From assembly GCA_963749715.1 (NCBI GenBank), contig CAVVNR010000007.1:47204-111203 (forward strand): a DNA stretch of 64,000 bases, written 5' to 3'. The position numbers and the translations under genes were made by a program. Below, one piece after another: positions 18,550-28,106 of the stretch (position 1 is the stretch's first letter; each line of letters starts with the position of its first letter). The DNA is from Roseiarcus sp963749715 (lineage in GTDB: Bacteria > Pseudomonadota > Alphaproteobacteria > Rhizobiales > Beijerinckiaceae). The notes beneath the pieces are model-generated. The model saw only the letters and a list, made by a program, of their open reading frames with translations. It was not told where the DNA came from and ran no database searches.

Positions 18550-19440
18550 TCAGCGCCGCGCGGGAGCGCCGCTGCGCTCCTCGAGCACCGACATCAGATA
18601 CTGCCCATAGGAACTTTTGCCGAAGCGGGCGATGATTCGCTTGAACTGGGCGACGTCGATGAGGCCGAGGTCGAGGGCGATTTCCTCAGGGCAGCTGATC
18701 TTGGCGCCCTGGCGCTGCTCGATGGTTCTGACGAAGCTCGCCGCGTCGATGAGCGAGTCGGGGGTTCCGGTGTCGAGCCAGGCGAAACCCCGTCCCATGC
18801 GCTCGACGCTCAAGGCGCCAGCCTCGAGATAGATGCGATTGACGTCGGTGATCTCGTACTCGCCGCGCGCCGATGGCTTGAGCGCCTTGGCGATCTCGAC
18901 CACCTTGGAATCGTAGAAGTAGAGGCCGGTCACCGCCCAATGCGACTTGGGGGCGGCGGGCTTCTCCTCGATCGAGAGCGCCCGGAAGTCCGAATCGAAT
19001 TCGACGACGCCGTATCGCTCCGGATCGGGCACATGATAGGCGAAAACGGTTGCGCCGCGCTTGCGCGCCGCCGCGCGCCGAAGCTGCTCGCTCAGGCCCG
19101 CGCCGTAGAAAATGTTGTCGCCGAGCACGAGCATTGCCGGACCGTCGGCGATGAACTCCTCGCCGATGACGAAAGCCTGCGCCAGTCCGTTAGGCTCAGG
19201 CTGCGGCGCGTATTCGATGCGAATGCCCCATTCCGCGCCGTCGCCGAGCAGGCGGCGGAACATCGGCAGGTCATGCGGCGTCGAGATGATAAGCACCTCG
19301 CGAATCCCGGCCAGCATGACGACCGACAGCGGATAGTAGATCATCGGCTTGTCATAGACGGGGACGAGCTGCTTCGAGACGGCGAGCGTGATCGGATGGA
19401 GCCGCGTGCCCGCGCCGCCGGCCAGAATGATGCCTCTCAT
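18550..19440 (-). CDS. rfbA: glucose-1-phosphate thymidylyltransferase
   Basis: A 296-residue nucleotidyltransferase that makes dTDP-glucose from dTTP and glucose-1-phosphate, the first step to dTDP-L-rhamnose. The N-terminal signature GGAGTRLHPITLAVSKQLVP and DKPMIYYPLSVVMLAGI are intact, as are the VLGDNIFYG and FAWLDTGTPDSLIDA motifs. Length is normal for RmlA. It is the last gene of the rfbCDBA cluster, all on the minus strand, and separated from rfbB by about 220 bases that contain a palindromic repeat. Product feeds cell-surface polysaccharide. Confidence 0.96.
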   Translation of the reverse strand: MRGIILAGGAGTRLHPITLAVSKQLVPVYDKPMIYYPLSVVMLAGIREVLIISTPHDLPMFRRLLGDGAEWGIRIEYAPQPEPNGLAQAFVIGEEFIADGPAMLVLGDNIFYGAGLSEQLRRAAARKRGATVFAYHVPDPERYGVVEFDSDFRALSIEEKPAAPKSHWAVTGLYFYDSKVVEIAKALKPSARGEYEITDVNRIYLEAGALSVERMGRGFAWLDTGTPDSLIDAASFVRTIEQRQGAKISCPEEIALDLGLIDVAQFKRIIARFGKSSYGQYLMSVLEERSGAPARR

Positions 19441-19510
19441 CTTCGAATCCGTCCCGATCGCCGCGCTTCGAGCCTAGAGCGCGCTGCGGTTCGATGGAAT
19501 GGCGCCGCCT

Positions 19511-19554
19511 CCTCGTCCTGGCGAGCGCCAGAGGCGCGTCTCGAAGGACGTTTC
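19511..19554. repeat. dispersed palindromic intergenic repeat, copy 2
   Basis: This copy begins CCTCGTCCTGGCGAGCGCC and ends TCTCGAAGGACGTTTC, in the gap between rfbA and rfbB. It differs from copy 3 at only a few central positions. Confidence 0.78.
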
Positions 19555-19664
19555 AGGAGGGCGCTATAGGGCGCGTGCTGAACTGCCCTTCGACACGGCG
19601 GCCGGCGCCGGATCAGGACGAGGTCGAGGCACAGTGAAGCGGGCGCACCCAATCGCAACACGCT

Positions 19665-20729
19665 TTAGGTCCCGGCCTCGGCGATGACGCCGAGGCGCTC
19701 GCCGGCGTAGACCTTCTCGCGCAGCGGGCGCCACCACCATTCATTGTCGAGATACCAGCGAACCGTCTTCTCGATGCCGCTTTCGAACGTCTCGAGCGCG
19801 CGCCAGCCGAGCTCGCGCTCGAGCTTGGTCGCATCGATGGCGTAGCGCCGGTCGTGCCCAGGCCGGTCGGCGACAAAGGCGATGAGGGATTCGTGCGAGC
19901 GCGCCCTTGGGCGCTGCCGGTCGAGGATGGCGCAGATGCGCAGGACGACGTCGATGTTGCGGCGCTCGTTGCGGCCGCCGACATTGTATTTTTCGCCGAC
20001 CCGGCCGCGCGTCACGATCAAATCGAGCGCCCGCGCATGGTCATCGACATAGAGCCAGTCGCGCACATTGGCGCCGGCGCCGTAGACCGGCAGCGGCTTG
20101 CCGTGGATGGCGTTGAGGATGATCAGCGGAACGAGCTTCTCGGGGAAGTGATAGGGGCCGTAGTTGTTCGAGCAATTCGAGATCAGCGCCGGGAAGCCGT
20201 AGGTTCGCGCCCAGGCCGAGACCAGGTGATCGGCGGCGGCCTTGGAGGCCGAATAGGGCGAGCTCGGATCGTAGGCCGTCTCTTCGACGAACGCGCCGTC
20301 CTCGCCGAGCGAGCCATAAACCTCATCGGTCGAGACATGCAGGAAGCGAAAGCTCTGCTGGCGGGGCTCCGGCAGCCCGCGCCAATAGGCCCGCGCCGTC
20401 TCGAGCAGGGAAAACGTGCCGACGATATTGGTCTGGATGAAAGCGTCCCCGGCCGTGATCGAACGGTCGACATGGCTTTCGGCGGCGAGATGGATCACCT
20501 GGTCGGGAGCGAAGTCCGCGAACGCTTCGGCAATCGCCGGCCGGTTGCAAATGTCGATCTTGGCGAAGCGGTAGTTCGGCGCGTTGTCGATCGTCGCCAG
20601 GGATTGCAGGTTTCCGGCATAGGTCAGCGCGTCGACGTTGAGCACCGAGGCCCCCTCGCCGACCAGGCGCCGGCACAAAGCCGAGCCGATGAACCCCGCG
20701 CCGCCGGTTACAAGCACTTTGCGCTGCAT
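19665..20729 (-). CDS. rfbB: dTDP-glucose 4,6-dehydratase
   Basis: A 354-residue short-chain dehydrogenase-type enzyme for the second step of dTDP-L-rhamnose synthesis. The NAD-binding GGAGFIGSALCR, the STDEVYGSL segment and the catalytic YSASKAAADH (Tyr-x3-Lys) are present. I place the start at the ATG at 20729, preceded by AGGGGTCTCG, rather than an upstream TTG. It lies in the rfbCDBA cluster but is separated from rfbD by 259 bases holding two inverted copies of the palindromic repeat. Confidence 0.96.
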   Translation of the reverse strand: MQRKVLVTGGAGFIGSALCRRLVGEGASVLNVDALTYAGNLQSLATIDNAPNYRFAKIDICNRPAIAEAFADFAPDQVIHLAAESHVDRSITAGDAFIQTNIVGTFSLLETARAYWRGLPEPRQQSFRFLHVSTDEVYGSLGEDGAFVEETAYDPSSPYSASKAAADHLVSAWARTYGFPALISNCSNNYGPYHFPEKLVPLIILNAIHGKPLPVYGAGANVRDWLYVDDHARALDLIVTRGRVGEKYNVGGRNERRNIDVVLRICAILDRQRPRARSHESLIAFVADRPGHDRRYAIDATKLERELGWRALETFESGIEKTVRWYLDNEWWWRPLREKVYAGERLGVIAEAGT

Positions 20730-20767
20730 CGAGACCCCTGAACTCACTCTCAAGCTTTCCCCTCTGA

Positions 20768-20811
20768 CCTCGTCCTGAGGAGCGCCAAAGGCGCGTCTCG
20801 AAGGACGTTCC
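20768..20811. repeat. dispersed palindromic intergenic repeat, copy 3
   Basis: The clearest copy: it begins CCTCGTCCTGAGGAGCGCC and ends GTCTCGAAGGACGTTC. It lies between rfbB and rfbD and faces an inverted copy 29 bases to the right. Confidence 0.8.
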
Positions 20812-20840
20812 AGAGCGCACGAATAGCGCCGCCGTCTGGA

Positions 20841-20884
20841 TCATCCTTCGAGACGCCGTGCTTCGCACGGCCCTCAGGATGAGG
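20841..20884. repeat. dispersed palindromic intergenic repeat, copy 4 (inverted, diverged centre)
   Basis: This element begins TCATCCTTCGAGACGCC and ends CCCTCAGGATGAGG, which is the reverse complement of the ends of copies 1-3; the centre (GTGCTTCGCACGG) is different and forms its own perfect small hairpin. It pairs in head-to-head orientation with copy 3. Confidence 0.78.
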
Positions 20885-20988
20885 CCGGTGGATGAGCCCC
20901 GGCACTCCGACGCCACACCTTGCGCGTTACTCCTTAAATCAATCCTTGAGCAACAACTGTCCGCCTTGGCGGCGGCCCGGGCCGTCGA

Positions 20989-21867
20989 TCAGGCGAGAAG
21001 GCGGGCGCAACAGGCCGCGACCGACCCGCGCCATTCCGGTAGTCTCAAGCCGTATACGCGACCGAGCTTTCCGTTGTCGAGGCGGGAATTGGCCGGTCGC
21101 CGCGCTGGGGTCGGGTAGTCGGCGGTCGCGATGCGCTTGACCCGGGTTGAGCGTCGCCCGCGCGCCTCGGCCTCGCGGAACACCGCCTCGGCGAAATCCG
21201 CCCAGGTCGCCTCGCCCGATCCAGTCATGTGGAAAATGCCGCGCAACGTCGTCGACGACTCGTCGCTGACCCTCCCCGCGATGGCGATCAGGGCGTCGGC
21301 TATGTCAAGCGCCGAGGTCGGATTGCCGCGCTGATCGGCGACCACGCCGACTTCGTCGCGCGTCTCGTTCAGCCTCAGCATGGTGCGAATGAAATTCGCG
21401 CCGAACGGGCTATAGACCCAGGCGGTGCGCAGAATGACGCTGTTCCCCCAGCGCTCGGCGACCGCTTTCTCGCCAGCAAGCTTGGAACGGCCGTAGGCCC
21501 CGGTCGGGCCGGTCGGATCGTCCTCGCGGTAGGGCCGGTCAAGCGCGCCGTCGAACACATAGTCGGTCGAGAGATGGAGAAGCGCAACGCCGAGGCGCGC
21601 GGCGGCTTCGGCGACATGGCCCGCCCCCGCGCCGTTCACGCGAATGGCTTCCTCCTCCTCCGCCTCCGCCTTATCCACGGCGGTATAGGCGGCGGCGTTG
21701 ACGATGACGTCCGGCCGCGCCGCCTCGAGCCCGGCGACGACCGAGGCGCGGTCGGTCAGGTCGAACCCCGGCCGGCCAAGCGCGACCACCTCAACCTCGG
21801 CGCTCGCCCGCTCGAGCAATGACGTCGCTGCCTGGCCCCTGGAGCCTGTGACCGCAATCCTCATCAT
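20989..21867 (-). CDS. rfbD: dTDP-4-dehydrorhamnose reductase
   Basis: A 292-residue NAD(P)-dependent reductase for the last step to dTDP-L-rhamnose. The start (two adjacent ATG codons at 21867 and 21864) overlaps the rfbC stop. The glycine motif is GSRGQAATSLL, followed by LTDRASVVAGLEAARPDVIVN, the RmlD hallmark segment VNAAAYTAVDKAE, and the catalytic YGRSKLAGE. Length is normal. Longer in-frame extensions upstream lie inside rfbC and are not credible. Confidence 0.95.
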   Translation of the reverse strand: MMRIAVTGSRGQAATSLLERASAEVEVVALGRPGFDLTDRASVVAGLEAARPDVIVNAAAYTAVDKAEAEEEEAIRVNGAGAGHVAEAAARLGVALLHLSTDYVFDGALDRPYREDDPTGPTGAYGRSKLAGEKAVAERWGNSVILRTAWVYSPFGANFIRTMLRLNETRDEVGVVADQRGNPTSALDIADALIAIAGRVSDESSTTLRGIFHMTGSGEATWADFAEAVFREAEARGRRSTRVKRIATADYPTPARRPANSRLDNGKLGRVYGLRLPEWRGSVAACCARLLA

Positions 21868-22418
21868 TCGAACAGGTCCGGCGCGTCCTTGAGCCGGGGC
21901 CATTGCCGATCCTTGTCCGACAGGATCGGACCTCCCGGTATCGACGGCCAGGCGATCCCGATCCCCGGATCGTCCCATGCAAGGCCCCGGTCGTGGGCGG
22001 CCGAATAGGGAGCGCTCGCCTTGTACAGGACCTCGACGTCCGGCTCGAGAGTGATGAAAGCGTGGGCGAATCCGATCGGAACCAAGAGCTGGCGCCAGTT
22101 TTCCGCCGAGAGCTCGACCGCGACATGCTGGCCGAAGGTCGGCGACGAGCGGCGAATATCGACCGCGACGTCGAGGATGCGGCCGCGCGCAACGCGCACC
22201 AGCTTATCCTGGGCGAACGGCGCCGTCTGGAAGTGCAGCCCGCGCAATGTGCCGATCGCCCCCGAAAACGAATGGTTGTCCTGCACGAAGGTGAGCTTGA
22301 GGCCTGCCTTTTCCATAGCAGGACGGCTGTACACCTCGGAGAAGAACCCGCGCGCGTCGCCAAGTTTCTTCGGCGTCACGATCTTGACCGCCGGAATGAC
22401 CGTCTCCTCCACCTGCAT
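21864..22418 (-). CDS. rfbC: dTDP-4-dehydrorhamnose 3,5-epimerase
   Basis: A 184-residue cupin-type epimerase, the third step of dTDP-L-rhamnose synthesis. Diagnostic segments are DARGFFSEVYS, the LRGLHFQTAPFAQDKLVRV block with the catalytic His, and PIGFAHAFITLEPDVEVLYK. It is the first gene of the rfbCDBA series, with about 320 bases of non-coding DNA upstream shared with the divergent cyclase gene; no distinctive promoter was recognised there. Confidence 0.95.
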   Translation of the reverse strand: MQVEETVIPAVKIVTPKKLGDARGFFSEVYSRPAMEKAGLKLTFVQDNHSFSGAIGTLRGLHFQTAPFAQDKLVRVARGRILDVAVDIRRSSPTFGQHVAVELSAENWRQLLVPIGFAHAFITLEPDVEVLYKASAPYSAAHDRGLAWDDPGIGIAWPSIPGGPILSDKDRQWPRLKDAPDLFE

Positions 22419-22738
22419 CGCGGACCCCCGTCCAGACCCGGTGAGCCCGGGCGCGGCTCTCCTTGCCAGAAGGCGGGGCCCGCGGCCACCGCGAATTGCA
22501 GTTCAAGGTGAGGGTCAAAGCCCACCGCCGGTTGCGATGGCGGCCAATCTTGGGCGATTCCCCTCCTCTGAGGCGCGCGCGGCAATCGGGAGAATGGGCA
22601 AAGAGCGGCGTTTCGCCAACCGCCTGGCGAACGGTCCAAGTCCACGCCGGATGCCGGTTATGGCGCGGCCTCCGGTCCTTCCGGAGCGACCCCATAAGCA
22701 GGATCTTTGTGCTAATCTCCACGACGGCAAAGGGCAGC
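22419..22738. other. divergent intergenic region, rfbC and cyclase gene
   Basis: About 320 bases between two divergent genes. It is GC-rich in the first two thirds; only the last 60 bases before the cyclase start are less so. I see no recognisable gene, operator or terminator. It must contain promoters in both directions. Confidence 0.4.
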
Positions 22739-24518
22739 ATGAGCGAAAACCGGAAACTTGCGGCGATCCTGGCCGCCGATGTCGTTGGCTTCAGCCGTCT
22801 CGCCGGCGCGGACGAGGATCGCACGCTGGCGCGGCTCAGGGCGCTGCGCAGCGATCTTATTGACCCGACCCTATCCGTGCACAAGGGTCGCTTGGTCAAG
22901 CGCACCGGCGACGGCATTCTCGTCGAGTTTCGCAGCGTCGTCGACGCGGTGCGCTGCGCGATCGAGATCCAGAACGCGATGGTCGAGCGCAACGCTGGCG
23001 TGCCGGACGACCGGCGTATCGAGTTCCGCATCGGCGTTCATCTGGGCGACGTGGTCGAGGAGAGCGACGGCGACCTGATGGGCGACGGCGTCAACATAGC
23101 GGCCCGCTTGGAGGGCGTCGCGGAGCCTGGAGCGATCTGCCTCTCCGAAGACGCCTATCGGCAGGTCAGAGCGCGGCTCGATCTGGCGGTCAGCGATCGT
23201 GGCGCAACGAACCTCAAGAACATCGCCGAGCCGGTGCGGATTTATTCGCTGCGGGTCGGGCTGCCCGTCCAGGCGAAGCCGGCCCCGCAATCTTCCCCGG
23301 TCCAAGAATCGGGCCCGCCGCGCCTCTCGATCGTCGTGCTGCCGTTCGCCAATTTCGGCGGCGACGCCCAACAGGAGTATTTCGTCGACGGCGTCACCGA
23401 GAACCTGACTACAGACCTCTCGCGAATGAGCGGCATGCTGGTGATCGGCCGAAACACCGCCTTCACCTACAAAGGCAAGGCGGTCGATCTGAAGCAGATC
23501 GGGCGCGAGTTGAATGTGCGCTACGTGCTTGAGGGCAGCGTCCAGCGCGGCGGCGATCGCATCCGTGTGAATGTGCAGCTCATCGACTCCGCAAGCGGCA
23601 ATCATGTGTGGGCGGAGCGATTCGACAAGCCTCTCGCTGACCTCTTCGACATGCAGGATGAAATCGTCGCACGGCTCGCCAACACGTTGAACGCCCAACT
23701 TGTGGCGGCGGAGGCGCGGCGCGCTGACCGGGCGACGGACCCCGACGCCATGGACCTCTACTTTCAAGGCATGGCATGCGTGAATCGGGGTATGGCCGCC
23801 GCCAATTTGATGCAAGCGCGGGGCTTCTTTGAGCGGGCTTTGGCGCTTGATCCCGGCGATATCGATGCCTTGGTCGGCACGGCGATCACGGACGTGTATT
23901 TCGCTTCGAATTTTTCTTTGGACGATCAGGGCGCGCGCGCTCTGGCGGCCGAGGCGGCTTTGAAAAAAGTGCTGTCGGTGGCTCCTGAGCATGCCCCGGC
24001 GCATTCCTGGCTGGGACGCCTCCTGATTGGGACCAACCGTCCCTCCCAGGGCATCGCGCAATGCGAGCGCGCCTTGACGCTTGATCGAAATTTGGCGGGC
24101 GCTCATGCGTTCATCGGCCTCGGCAAGAGCGCCGTCGGCCGCGCCGAGGAAACCGAAGCCCACGTCCAGGAGGCGTTGAGGCTCAGCCCCCGCGATACGC
24201 TCGCCTATCGATGGTCGCTGATTGCGGGAGTTCGCCAAGCTTTCTTTGGGAGAAGATGAGGAGGCGATTGCCTGGCTCAATCGCTCGATCGAAAACAACC
24301 GGAATTTCCCAGTCCCGTACTTCACGCTCGCAGCCGCCCTCGCGCATCTCGACCGAGCGGAAGACGCGAGGTCAGCGGTCAGCGCGGGACTCGCGCTCGA
24401 TCCGACCTTCACCGTCGACCGCTTTCGCGCTGGAACCCCGAGCACCAATCCGGTTTTCCTGGCCCGCCGCGAGCGCATCGCCCTGGGAATGCGCAAAGCC
24501 GGGGTGCCAGAGCAATGA
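22739..24518 (+). pseudogene. class III adenylate/guanylate cyclase with TolB-like and TPR domains, one frameshift
   Basis: About 592 residues after one repair. An N-terminal class III cyclase domain (1-170) has the metal Asp in AADVVGFSRL, a second in GDGILVEF and the GDLMGDGVNIAARLE segment. It is followed by a TolB-like FlgO-type region (LPFANFGGDAQQEYFVDGVTENL) and TPR repeats to the end. ATG at 22739 follows AAAGGGCAGC. The frame breaks at about 24228: GCGGGAGTTCGCC should read GCGGGATTCGCC, joining LIAG to FAKLSLGEDEEAI. The domain order is common in Rhizobiales. It probably makes cAMP as a signal; the TPR part may bind partners. An indel error is likely. Confidence 0.85.
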
Positions 24519-24963
24519 GCGAAAACCGCGCTTCGGCGATCGAATAAGCCGATACGGGCAAAGACCGACATAGCGCTGGCGGGCGCGGGAGCGCTCCCAT
24601 CGACAAAAAGCGATCTTCTGGAAAACCGACTTTTTCTTGCCAAAACGACGCGCCCAGGTTAATCTTCGGAAAAAGGATCGATCGCCGCCGGGGTGGAGAT
24701 CGCCGCAGGCGGGTCTCGAAGAGGGCGCGCCCCGAGCCTGTCGCCCCTCGAGGGCGCCTCAGGAACAGGGGCGCGATCCGCGATCCCCGAAATGGGCGAT
24801 AACGTATTGAAAAACCTTGATTTGCGGAAGAAGCTGCCCTTTGGATTTCATTGTTCCAAATTTGAATTTCGTTGCGCCCGACTTTGATCTTGCTGCGATG
24901 GATTTTGTTCTCATTGCGCCAGGCTTGGATTCAGTACCTTGCGATCGGCGCCCTGACCGTCGT
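24519..24963. other. intergenic region with inverted repeats
   Basis: About 445 bases between the convergent cyclase and rdgB genes. From 24725 to 24775 there are nested inverted repeats (GCGCCCC pairing with GGGGCGC, and CGCCCCTCGAGGGCG inside), which could form a strong hairpin. The section 24800-24950 is less GC-rich, with repeated TTTGATTT/GGATTT-like words. No credible gene was found. Confidence 0.45.
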
Positions 24964-25614
24964 TCAAAGCCGGGCGCGCGCGAGCTTCTGGAACGCGCGG
25001 GCGCGATGCGAGAGCGCGAGCGAGCCGTCGGCCGGAATCCCGTGCTTCTCCTCGGCGCTCATCTCGCCGAAGGTGCGCTCGTGGCCGTCGGGGCGGAAAA
25101 TCGGATCGTAGCCGAACCCGGCCGTCCCGCGCGGCGGGAAGACCAGCGTCCCATCGACCCGGCCCTCGAACGCCTCAAGCGCGCCGTCCGGCCAGGCGAG
25201 CGCGAGCACGCTGACGAAAAAGGCCCGCCACGGCGGCGGCACTCCGAGCGTTTTGATCTCCCTTTCGACGCGAGCCATGGCGGCGCCGAAGTCCTTGCCG
25301 CCGCCCGCCCAGCGCGCCGAATAGATTCCCGGCGCCCCATCGAGCGCCTCGACGCAAAGCCCGGAATCGTCGGCCAGCGCCGCGATGCCGGAGGCGCGCG
25401 CGGCGGCCTCGGCCTTGAGCGCGGCGTTGTCGCGGAACGTCGCGCCCGTCTCCTCGGGCTCCGCGAGGTTGAGCTCGGCGGCGCCGAGCGCTTCGACGCC
25501 GTAGGGCCGCATGAGCTCGCGGATTTCCCTGAGCTTGCCGGCGTTGTGGGTCGCCGCGACCAGGCGTCCGGGCAGCGGCGCGCGCTTCTCTGCGTTCGGG
25601 GCTTCGCCGCTCAC
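24964..25614 (-). CDS. rdgB: XTP/dITP pyrophosphatase (RdgB/HAM1 family)
   Basis: A 216-residue housekeeping enzyme that hydrolyses non-canonical purine triphosphates (ITP, XTP) to monophosphates, cleaning the nucleotide pool. The substrate-binding ATHNAGKLREI, the catalytic DDSGLCVEAL, FGYDPIF and SHRARAF motifs are all present. The start overlaps the stop of the M48 protease gene (ATGA-like overlap at 25611-25614). The N-terminal 15 residues are a variable extension. Function is confident. Confidence 0.96.
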   Translation of the reverse strand: MSGEAPNAEKRAPLPGRLVAATHNAGKLREIRELMRPYGVEALGAAELNLAEPEETGATFRDNAALKAEAAARASGIAALADDSGLCVEALDGAPGIYSARWAGGGKDFGAAMARVEREIKTLGVPPPWRAFFVSVLALAWPDGALEAFEGRVDGTLVFPPRGTAGFGYDPIFRPDGHERTFGEMSAEEKHGIPADGSLALSHRARAFQKLARARL

Positions 25615-27097
25615 CGGGCGACGATCTTATAGCGCTGTCCGGGAACGAGCGCGGCGCCGCGCTCGAGGCCGTTAAGGATCAGGAACTGGTCGAGCGATTG
25701 CGGCACAAAGGCCATCCGCGCGGCGAGCGTTTCGGCCGTGTCGCCGCTCCCCGCCTCGATGATCTTGATTTGCTGCGGCGCGGCCAGCGCCGAGTCCTGC
25801 GCGTTGATGAGATGAAACGAGTTCGAGCGAGGCCATGAAGCGCGAATCGACGCCAGGCGATAGCGCGTGGGCGGCGAAAATGAGTTCGATAGAGCCGGCC
25901 GTTCAAGCGAATGGCCGCGAGGCGGAAGCTCCACTGCTGGCCCTCTGCGACCGCGGTCGCGGCCTCGAGGCCGGCGATCTGCTTGGGTTCGATCGAAGTC
26001 GTCTTGACCCCGTCGATCCAGCCCGAGCCGATCGCGCTCGCGACTGGAGTTGTGTCCGCAATCGCGACGCTGTCGAGGCGCAGGGCCTCCCCGCCGGCTT
26101 CGCCAACCCCGATAAGCGCCGCCGACTGGTTGTCGAGCGTGAAGCCATCCGGCGCGTCGAAGGCGAAGCCGAGTTTTGGATGAATGAAGGCATTATCGCG
26201 CACGACGCCTTGCGACGGGTCGTCGCCGAAGGCAAGACCGTCGATGGCGGCGAGATAGGCGTTGCGCCCCACCTCTCCGCTCCCTGGGGCGCCGAACTGA
26301 CGCGCTTCCTCGGTCGCCTGGGCGATGCGCTCGGGGGTGGAAGGATGTGTCGCCATCATGTCGGGGCGATCGGCCGATCCGGCGCCCGAGATCGAGGCGC
26401 TAAGCGCGCTCCATTCGCCGAGCGCGGCGAGGAACCGAGACGCGGCGTAAGGGTCGTATCCCGCCCGCGCGATGGTTTTGATGCCGATCTGATCGGCCTC
26501 GAATTCCTGCTGGCGGGAAAATCGGGCGATCGCCAGCTTCGAGCGCGCGTCGGCCTCGTCCTGAGCCTGACGCTGGGCAAGCAATTGCGCATTCACCTTC
26601 GTGAACAGCGCCGCAGTCTTTTCGAACTCGGCCCGCTGGGCGGCGTGGCGCGCGGTGATGTGGCCGATCTCATGCGCCATGACGGCGGCGATTTCAGACG
26701 TGTCGTCGGCAAGCGCAAGCAAGCCGCGGGTAACGAAAATGTCGCCGGAAGGCAGGGCGAAGGCGTTGACGATCGGCGAATTGAGCGTCGTCACCCGGTA
26801 GGGCTGCCCTCCCGCGTCCGACGCAGGGGCGAGCTTGACCAAGACCCCATTGAGATAAGCCTCGGTCGCCGGCGCGCTATAGATTCCGCCGAACGCGTCG
26901 ATGAGACGCTTGCGCTCCGGGCTCGCCGGCGCCCCGCCGACGGCGTGCGGCGCGGTGGCTGGAGTAAGATTGGCCGGCGCTGGCGGTGGATCGATCGACG
27001 CGCAACCGGCGAGGCTGATTGCGAACGCCGCCGCCAGCGCCAAGAGCGCGCGCCGGCGCGCGGCCGTCCCTTCCAGACTGTCCGGCCGGCCGCTCAT
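25611..27097 (-). pseudogene. M48 metalloprotease lipoprotein with C-terminal LysM-like domain, two frameshifts
   Basis: About 494 residues after two repairs. A lipoprotein signal (SLAGCAS) leads to a periplasmic Zn protease with HEIGH and the third ligand in EFEADQIG, resembling BepA/LoiP-type quality-control proteases. The C-terminus (KIIEAGSGDTAETLA to the end) resembles a peptidoglycan-binding LysM unit. The reading frame breaks twice within about 60 bases (about 25827 and 25881, minus strand). In both places TCGAACTC occurs where TCGAATC or TCGACTC would restore frame. With both fixed, the length is divisible by three and ends properly. Overlaps its neighbours on both sides. Confidence 0.82.
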
Positions 27098-27960
27098 GGG
27101 TGCGGGTCCGCTTCTCCTGACGCGTCGGCGCGACGCTGAATTTCGATCATCGCCGGTTCGTCGACCTCAATTCTCGGACCAAAGCGGTCATCCAGCGCGC
27201 CGCGCGCCCGGACCGTCTGTCCGACCAGCGCGTCGACCGGTCGTCCCTCTCGCGCCAGCGCAATCTCCAATTTGCGCGCGACCACGATCGTCGGACCGTC
27301 GTGCGGGACAAGCTCAAGATAAAGGCGAGAGCGCGTAAAGCCAACCCTGCGCACCATTCCTTCGACGATGACGAACCGGCCTTCGCGGCGCCGCAACGCG
27401 GCCAAATCGGAGGATTGGATCACGGCAAAATCGGGGTCGCGCCATATTCCCATTGCCGCCCGGCGCGCGCCGTCCTCGATCGTGAGGCGTTCTGCGGCGC
27501 AGCCGCGGGTCTCGAACTCCGGCCGCACGCGGGCCAGGCCCGCCGCCAGCAGCGCAAGCGCAGTCGAACCCGCCGCTCCGCTAACCGAACCGGGCAGGTT
27601 GAGATCGGCGACCGTCCGGCCCCAGCGGTCGCTTTCGCCGGCCAGAACCACCAAATCGGCTTCCCGGCCGAGCAAGCGTTCGCTGAGGAACTCATGCGCG
27701 GCTCTCGCGAGCTCCGGCGCGCCGCGATCCGGACTGGGCGCATCGAGGCCGCCGAGCCGCACGATCCTGCCGTCGCTCAGCGCAATATCGAGGCGTTGAT
27801 CGACACTGACCGCCTGGACACGCCCGGCCGGCCGGCCGCAGGCCGCAAAGCCTGAACCAGCGATGACTATCGCCGGAAGCGCGGCGCAGGCGACGCAAAG
27901 CCGCGCGGCGACGGAGCGCCGGAGCTGGGCGCGGCGGCGGTGCATGAAGCCGAAATCCAT
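27094..27960 (-). CDS. thermonuclease-like (SNase fold) secreted protein, probably altered active site
   Basis: A 288-residue exported protein with a TM/signal helix (ARLCVACAALPAIVIAGSGFA) and a staphylococcal-nuclease-like domain (LDIALSDGRIVRLGGLDAP, then SDRWGRTVADL). In active SNases a Glu follows the RLxGIDAP stretch; here the residues are SPDRG, so catalytic activity is doubtful. The C-terminal 100 residues resemble an extra OB-like region (GRFVIVEGMVRRVGF). The ATG at 27960 is chosen; a longer frame runs into the tRNA gene and is false. Its stop overlaps the M48 protease start. Confidence 0.72.
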   Translation of the reverse strand: MDFGFMHRRRAQLRRSVAARLCVACAALPAIVIAGSGFAACGRPAGRVQAVSVDQRLDIALSDGRIVRLGGLDAPSPDRGAPELARAAHEFLSERLLGREADLVVLAGESDRWGRTVADLNLPGSVSGAAGSTALALLAAGLARVRPEFETRGCAAERLTIEDGARRAAMGIWRDPDFAVIQSSDLAALRRREGRFVIVEGMVRRVGFTRSRLYLELVPHDGPTIVVARKLEIALAREGRPVDALVGQTVRARGALDDRFGPRIEVDEPAMIEIQRRADASGEADPHP

Positions 27961-28029
27961 GCTAAGGGCCTTGCCGCGCCGCGGGACGCCTTGTCTAGTG
28001 CGTCTTGGCTGAGGTGGCGCTGATCTGGA

Positions 28030-28106
28030 GTCCCGGTAGCTCAGCAGGATAGAGCACAGGTTTCCTAAACCTGGGGTCAGGGGTTCGATTCCCTTCCGGG
28101 ACGCCA
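28030..28106 (+). tRNA. tRNA-Arg (anticodon CCT)
   Basis: A complete 77-base cloverleaf. The acceptor stem GTCCCGG pairs with CCGGGAC; the D arm has the GGTAGCTCAGCAGGATAGAG form; the anticodon arm is CAGGT-TTCCTAA-ACCTG with anticodon CCT; the T arm has GGTTCGATTCC. The 3' CCA is encoded in the DNA. It reads AGG codons. It is divergent from the nuclease-like gene and separates the M48/rdgB block from the catabolic region. Confidence 0.98.
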
